Assembly: GCA_002320385.1 (NCBI GenBank) | Contig: DCKN01000115.1 | Coordinates: 1 to 6,915 of the forward strand | Source of the DNA: Proteobacteria bacterium UBA1673 | Lineage (GTDB): Bacteria > Pseudomonadota > Gammaproteobacteria > Comchoanobacterales > Comchoanobacteraceae | Reading direction: 5' to 3' | DNA length: 6,915 nucleotides | Shown here: piece by piece, positions 1 to 4,300 of the stretch | Layout of the letters: each line of letters starts with the position of its first letter | Numbering within the stretch: position 1 is the stretch's first letter | Made by a program: the position numbers and the translations under genes | Notes under the pieces: generated by a model | Told to the model about the DNA's origin: nothing | Seen by the model: only the letters and a program-made list of their open reading frames with translations | Database searches by the model: none

Positions 1-167
1 CTTTCTTGTTCTTGCTCCATCCAGTCCATGACCGCATTACCGTCATGCACCTCACCGATTTTGTGTGTGATACCTGAATACAATAAGATACGCTCAGTGG
101 TTGTTGTCTTACCTGCATCAACGTGTGCTGAGATCCCAATATTTCTGTAGAGTTTTAAATCAGACAC
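1..167 (-). CDS. fusA: Translation elongation factor G, N-terminal fragment (runs off left edge)
   Basis: EF-G is the cytoplasmic GTPase that drives tRNA-mRNA translocation on the ribosome and, with RRF, ribosome recycling. Only the first 55 codons are in the window. The start is GTG at 167-165, chosen because AAGGAG lies 6 nt upstream and the protein then aligns with the family N-terminus (MSDLKLYRNIGISAHVDAGK). Visible are the G1/P-loop AHVDAGKTT (residues 14-22), followed by TTERILLYSG and HKIGEVHDG, and the region leading into switch I (MDWMEQEQE, 47-55). The short N-terminus lacks a few residues present in E. coli EF-G. It begins 2 nt after the rpsG stop, so it is the third gene of the rpsL-rpsG-fusA operon and is probably translationally coupled to rpsG. 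Identification is secure; whether the rest is intact cannot be seen. Confidence 0.96.
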   Translation of the reverse strand, partial: MSDLKLYRNIGISAHVDAGKTTTTERILLYSGITHKIGEVHDGNAVMDWMEQEQE

Positions 168-169
168 AA

Positions 170-787
170 CTATCTCCTTGTCCCAGAATAGACCGCGTTT
201 GCTCTCGCCATCTTGTGAAGGTTTTCTTTATCAACGAGCGTTTGCGCGCCACCACGAATCACATCAAGTATTTCTGCTGCGAGCGCTGATGCCATAGACT
301 TTGCGTCTTTACCTTTCCGCTTCCGCGCGTTTCGAACGACCGCTCTGATTGCAAGCGTTGTTTTTCTACCCTGCTTCACAACGACCGGCACCTGAATGTT
401 AGCGCCGCCAATTCGCTTACTGATCAGCTCGAGCTCAGGACCAGCACGCTCTAGCACATCGCAGAAGATTACTACGATTGCTTCTTTTCTGTCCATTTCT
501 TGAAGGTTGAACTCTTTCTTGACTTCTTGCTCTTCCCTCTCCTGTTGAAATCGATCATTGCGTCCGCCACGCCGATCACTTTTCTCCTGTGTATCGTTGC
601 AACGGTAAAGGCCGTTTTTAACTTGCGTATCAAAAACTTGGTTGAGCGCCTTCTTAACGATTTGACAGGCTTTTTGATACTTACCGTGTTGAACGATAAG
701 TCTATTCATCATCTCGACTTCAATACTATTGAAATATTGATCAGGGTTTTTCTTCCGAGCTAAATCTGCGGTTTTACGTCTTGGCAT
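170..787 (-). CDS. rpsG: 30S ribosomal protein S7 with a large internal insertion
   Basis: S7 is a primary 16S rRNA-binding protein that nucleates assembly of the 30S head and sits near the E site. The N-terminus (MPRRK), the IVQHGKYQKA-QIVKKAL segment (residues 31-48), the VLERAGPELELISKRIGG-IQVPVVV segment (111-137), RKTTLAIRAVVRNARKRKGK (141-160) and KSMASALAAEI-DKENLHKMARAN (163-197) match the family in order. The protein has 205 residues against about 156 in E. coli. Nearly all the excess is a charged, Gln/Glu/Arg/Lys-rich block at about residues 54-100, between the second helix and the one starting KEAIVV. The C-terminus ends YSGTRR rather than the usual aromatic HYRW-type end. ATG at 787 is preceded by AGAGGA with a 7-nt spacer. 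It starts 11 nt after rpsL and ends 2 nt before fusA. The frame is continuous through the insertion, so a simple frameshift is unlikely. Confidence 0.96.
   Translation of the reverse strand: MPRRKTADLARKKNPDQYFNSIEVEMMNRLIVQHGKYQKACQIVKKALNQVFDTQVKNGLYRCNDTQEKSDRRGGRNDRFQQEREEQEVKKEFNLQEMDRKEAIVVIFCDVLERAGPELELISKRIGGANIQVPVVVKQGRKTTLAIRAVVRNARKRKGKDAKSMASALAAEILDVIRGGAQTLVDKENLHKMARANAVYSGTRR
174..179 (-). promoter_or_regulatory. fusA ribosome-binding site inside the rpsG 3' end
   Basis: AAGGAG reads 179 to 174 on the minus strand, 6 nt before the fusA GTG. It is made by the final codons of rpsG (ACA AGG AGA TAG), so the Shine-Dalgarno site and the terminal Arg-Arg of S7 are the same bases. 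This site decides the GTG start for fusA. Confidence 0.85.
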
Positions 788-794
788 ATTCTAT

Positions 795-800
795 TCCTCT
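795..800 (-). promoter_or_regulatory. rpsG ribosome-binding site overlapping the rpsL stop
   Basis: AGAGGA (800 to 795, minus strand) lies 7 nt before the rpsG ATG and overlaps the rpsL TAG stop (801-799). The rpsL-rpsG gap is only 11 nt, too short for the extended S7-binding intercistronic structure known from the E. coli str operon. Confidence 0.7.
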
Positions 801-1185
801 ACTTACTGTCTTTGCTCTTGGGCTTTTTCTCGCCGTATTTGGAACGGCCCTGTCTACGCCCGGACATTCCAGAAGTATCCAATTGACCTCGTACTATCGT
901 GTAACGCACACCCGGCAAATCTTTTACCCGACCACCACGCACTAACACAACAGAGTGCTCCTGTAAATTGTGACCAATACCAGGAATGTAGCACGTTACC
1001 TCAAAGCCACTGGTCAACCTCACCCTAGCAACTTTACGCAGCGCCGAGTTTGGCTTCTTCGGTGTTGTTGTGTAAACCCTTACGCAAACACCTCTTCTTT
1101 GAGGGCTATCCTTGAGTGCTGGAACAGCACATTTTTTTCTACGCGCTAACCGAGGCTTGCGACTTAATTGACTAATTGTAGGCAT
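799..1185 (-). CDS. rpsL: 30S ribosomal protein S12
   Basis: S12 lies at the decoding centre of the small subunit and helps monitor codon-anticodon pairing. The 128-residue product aligns with E. coli S12 (124) without gaps until near the C-terminus: RGVCVRVYTTTPKKPNSALRK at 31-51 and GHNLQEHSVVLVRGGRVKDLPGVRY at 71-95. Lys43, Lys88 and Pro91, positions where streptomycin-resistance changes are known in other bacteria, have the sensitive-type residues. Asp89, methylthiolated by RimO in E. coli, is present. The C-terminus ends in a Lys/Ser-rich tail a few residues longer than in E. coli. ATG at 1185 is preceded by AGGGA with a 5-nt spacer, a moderate site. It is the first gene of the operon rpsL-rpsG-fusA, about 50 nt downstream of the predicted transcription start. 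Nothing suggests damage. Confidence 0.98.
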   Translation of the reverse strand: MPTISQLSRKPRLARRKKCAVPALKDSPQRRGVCVRVYTTTPKKPNSALRKVARVRLTSGFEVTCYIPGIGHNLQEHSVVLVRGGRVKDLPGVRYTIVRGQLDTSGMSGRRQGRSKYGEKKPKSKDSK

Positions 1186-1190
1186 TTCTA

Positions 1191-1195
1191 TCCCT
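1191..1195 (-). promoter_or_regulatory. rpsL ribosome-binding site
   Basis: AGGGA on the minus strand (1195 to 1191), 5 nt upstream of the rpsL ATG. It is weaker than the AAGGAG of fusA but suitably placed. It lies just downstream of the second copy of the direct repeat. Confidence 0.6.
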
Positions 1196-1200
1196 TAACT

Positions 1201-1246
1201 TAACGTTATCGATAATTAATACTAAGATCTAACGTGATCGATATTT
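1201..1246. repeat. Two imperfect 17-nt direct repeats in the rpsL leader/promoter
   Basis: On the plus strand, 1201-1217 reads TAACGTTATCGATAATT and 1230-1246 reads TAACGTGATCGATATTT: 15 of 17 positions are identical and the copies are offset by 29 nt. Each contains ATCGAT; in the 1201 copy it sits in a 10-bp palindrome TTATCGATAA (1206-1215). The copy at 1230 covers the predicted start site and part of the -10 box of the str promoter, while the other lies in the 5' leader just before the ribosome-binding site. The repeat is directly visible; a role as operator or duplicated promoter segment is inference. Confidence 0.6.
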
Positions 1247-1271
1247 TACTGTTCTCAACATGCTTTGTCAA
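1243..1271 (-). promoter_or_regulatory. Sigma-70-type promoter for rpsL-rpsG-fusA
   Basis: On the minus strand TTGACA (-35, 1271 to 1266) is followed by exactly 17 nt and TAAAAT (-10, 1248 to 1243). The -35 is a perfect consensus match and the -10 differs at one base (TATAAT). The start site should fall near 1236, leaving a leader of about 50 nt before the rpsL ATG. This indicates that the str operon is transcribed from its own strong promoter rather than only by read-through from rpoBC. No second comparable promoter was seen in the gap. Confidence 0.85.
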
Positions 1272-1336
1272 CCTAACCTCCGCTATTAATCGAAAGTATC
1301 CTGGTTCTTTCTTGAGATTTTTTCTTTTCTAATGTT

Positions 1337-1380
1337 AACAGCCCAAATGAGCACTGATCAAAGTGCTCATTTGGGCTGTT
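1337..1380. terminator. Perfect 19-bp hairpin between rpoBC and rpsL, terminator-like
   Basis: The left arm 1337-1355 and right arm 1362-1380 are perfectly complementary over 19 bp, with loop GATCAA (1356-1361). Flanking TCTAA (1328-1332) and TTAGA (1382-1386) can extend the stem after an asymmetric internal loop. It begins 18 nt after the rpoBC stop, as expected for the end of that transcription unit. The U-run is on the plus-strand side: after the stem the plus-strand RNA reads UUUUUAGA, while the minus-strand (rpoBC) RNA reads only GUUAACAUUAG. It is therefore a canonical intrinsic terminator for plus-strand transcription and a weaker or differently acting element (partial terminator or mRNA 3'-end stabiliser) for rpoBC. 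Confidence 0.8.
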
Positions 1381-1398
1381 TTTAGATCTTTATCAAGA

Positions 1399-4300
1399 TT
1401 ATGCAGCGGTTGCTTCGCTTTCTGATGACGCTGCGTCATCATCAACGATTTCATTGCTTACAGCTTCTTTCGTTTTGAATCCTGTTCCTGCAGGTATCAA
1501 TCGTCCAACAAGTACATTTTCCTTGAGCCCGGTGAGTGTGTCTTTGGCACCACTAATAGCTGCCTCAGTAAGTACACGCGTGGTCTCCTGGAAAGATGCG
1601 GCGGAAATAAAGGACTCAGTTGACAATGATGACTTGGTGATCCCAAGCAATACGGGCTGATACTCCGGCAGTCTAGCATCAGGGTTGCGCTCGAGCGCCT
1701 CATCGATTGCTGTCATTAGAGATGACTTTTCAACTATTTCATCTACCAGATAGCTAAGATCTCCACTCTTTGTAATGATCACTTTTTTCAACATCTGTCG
1801 AATAATGACTTCAATGTGCTTATCATTGATAGTAACACCCTGTAGTCGATAAACATCTTGAACTTCATTGATGATAAACCTTGCCAGCTCGATCGTGCCT
1901 TTTAGCTTTAAGATGGCATGTGGATCATCAGGCCCATCGACAATTACTTCACCTCGCTCCACAGATTCACCTTCAAATACAGTGATGCTACGCCATTTTG
2001 GCACCAACTCTTCATGACGATTTCCTGAGACATCGGTGATACCAATTCGCTTTTTATCCTTGGTTTCTTTACCCATGCTCACCACGCCTGACACTTCAGC
2101 TAAGATTGCTGCATCCTTAGGCTTACGTGCTTCAAATATATCCGAAACTCTAGGAAGACCTCCGGTAATGTCTGTTGTCTTGTAACCCTCTTTTGGAATC
2201 CTGGCAATCACATCCCCGACATTGATTTCATGACCAATTTCAAGGTTCACAATGGATCCTGCCGGTAGGAAGTAATTTGCAGGAACACTGGTACCAGGAT
2301 GATAAACACTGTTGCCTTTGCTATCGAGTAGTCTGACCATAGCTCGAGCATCTTTTGATGATGCCTGATCATGCAGTACCGTGATTGTGGACAACCCAGT
2401 TAGCTCATCTGTTTGACGCGTAATTGTCACGCCCTCAATAAAGTCGACAAAGTCTACTTTACCAGATACCTCAGCGATGATCGGATGCGTATATGGATCC
2501 CACTCAGCTACTGTCATACCTGACTTCACTGCTTCATCGTTTTTGACTTTAAGTATGGTTCCGTAAGGCACCTTGTACCTTTCACACTCGCGACCTTGAG
2601 AATCAAGTAGCGCAAGGATTCCTGATCTTGAAATCGCAATAAGCTCTTTGGTGTCATGGTGTGTAATCGTCTTCATGTCGTGTAGACGAATCGTACCACT
2701 TGATCTAACTTGGATACTATTTTCAGCTGTTGCACGAGACGCCGCACCACCGATGTGGAACGTACGCATCGATAGCTGAGTTCCAGGCTCACCGATTGAT
2801 TGTGCAGCGATTACCCCTACGGCTTCACCAATATTAACCTTGGTACCGCGAGCAAGATCTCGACCGTAGCACATCACACAAATACCATTCTTGATTTCAC
2901 ATAGGATTGGTGAGCGCACATACACTCGGTCAATACCATGGTGCTCTAGCAACGTTATTTCTTCATCGCCGAGCAGTGTATTCCGACTCAATAATACCTC
3001 GTCATTATGCATGATATCTTTAGATATAACTCGCCCACTAACTCGCTCTCGTAGCCCTTCGACGACTTCTCCGCCTTGGATGTGAGGAAGCATTTCAATT
3101 CCCTTTTCGGTGCCACAGTCTTGAGCAACAACAACAACATCTTGCGCAACGTCAACTAATCGACGCGTCAAATAACCTGAGCTTGCAGTTTTAAGCGCTG
3201 TATCAGCGAGACCTTTTCGTGCACCGTGTGTCGATGTGAAGTATTGCATCACGTTCAAACCTTCCTTGAAGTTTGAGGTTACAGCTGTCTCGATAAAGCT
3301 TCCATCGGGCCGTGTCATCAATCCCCGCATACCAACGAGCTGTCGCATCTGATTAACAGATCCCCTAGCACCAGAGTCTGCCATTACATAGATTGAGTTG
3401 AACGAGTCTTGACTGACTGTCTTGCCTTCCTTGTTGACTACTTTCTCAACTGAAATTGCACGCTTCATGGCTTTTTCAACTTCGAGACCAGCATGCGTCC
3501 ACGTATCAACAATTTTATTGTAGCGCTCACCGTTGGTCAGCAGTCCTGTTGAAAATTGATCTTCGATCTCACGAACGCTCTTGTCGCTTTCTTCAACAAT
3601 TTTAACCTTTTCGTCGGGAATCATTAGGTCGTCAATACCGATTGAAATACCTGATTTTGCTGCGAACTTAAACCCTAGATACATAAACTGATCAGCAAAT
3701 ACTACCGTCTCTTTTGGTCCTAGCTGGTGGACACAAGCATGGATCAGATTGGACACATCACCGCTCTTCATGACTTTGTTGATCATCGAGAACGGTAAGC
3801 CTGAAGGAATAATATTCCAGAAAATCATCCTACCAGGGGTTGTTTCAACAAGCTCATCTGTCAGATCGCTCTTTGAGTCATTAGGGTTCATTCTAACCTT
3901 GACTTTTGCATGGAGGGATACAAACCCAACGTAGTAAGCTCGCAAGCACTCTGCACTGTTATTGAAAACAAGACCTTCACCGAGCGCATTCACCCGCTCT
4001 TTTGTTAGGTAGTACAACCCAAGCACGACGTCTTTGTCGGGCACTATGATTGGTTTTCCATTGGCTGGTGACAAGATATTATTGGTTGACATCATCAAGC
4101 ATCTTGCCTCAAGCTGTGCTTCAATTGACAGCGGCAAGTGCACTGACATGGTGTCACCATCGAAGTCGGCGTTGTATGCCTTACAGACTAACGGATGTAA
4201 CTGGATAGCCTTACCTTCAACCAATATTGGCTCAAAAGCTTGAATACCAAGCCTGTGGAGCGTCGGTGCACGGTTCAGCATGACTGGGTGTTCTTTAATG

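Noticed and set aside
500..763. 87-codon plus-strand frame opposite rpsG, Leu/Ile-rich and membrane-like
   Set aside because: It is the complement of the charged S7 codons, which produces hydrophobic codons on the opposite strand; no independent gene evidence.
1186..1336. Small plus-strand RNA ending at the hairpin
   Set aside because: The plus-strand U-run is suggestive, but no convincing plus-strand promoter is visible: TTGTCA at 1265-1270 is followed by an AT-rich hexamer only 13-14 nt away.
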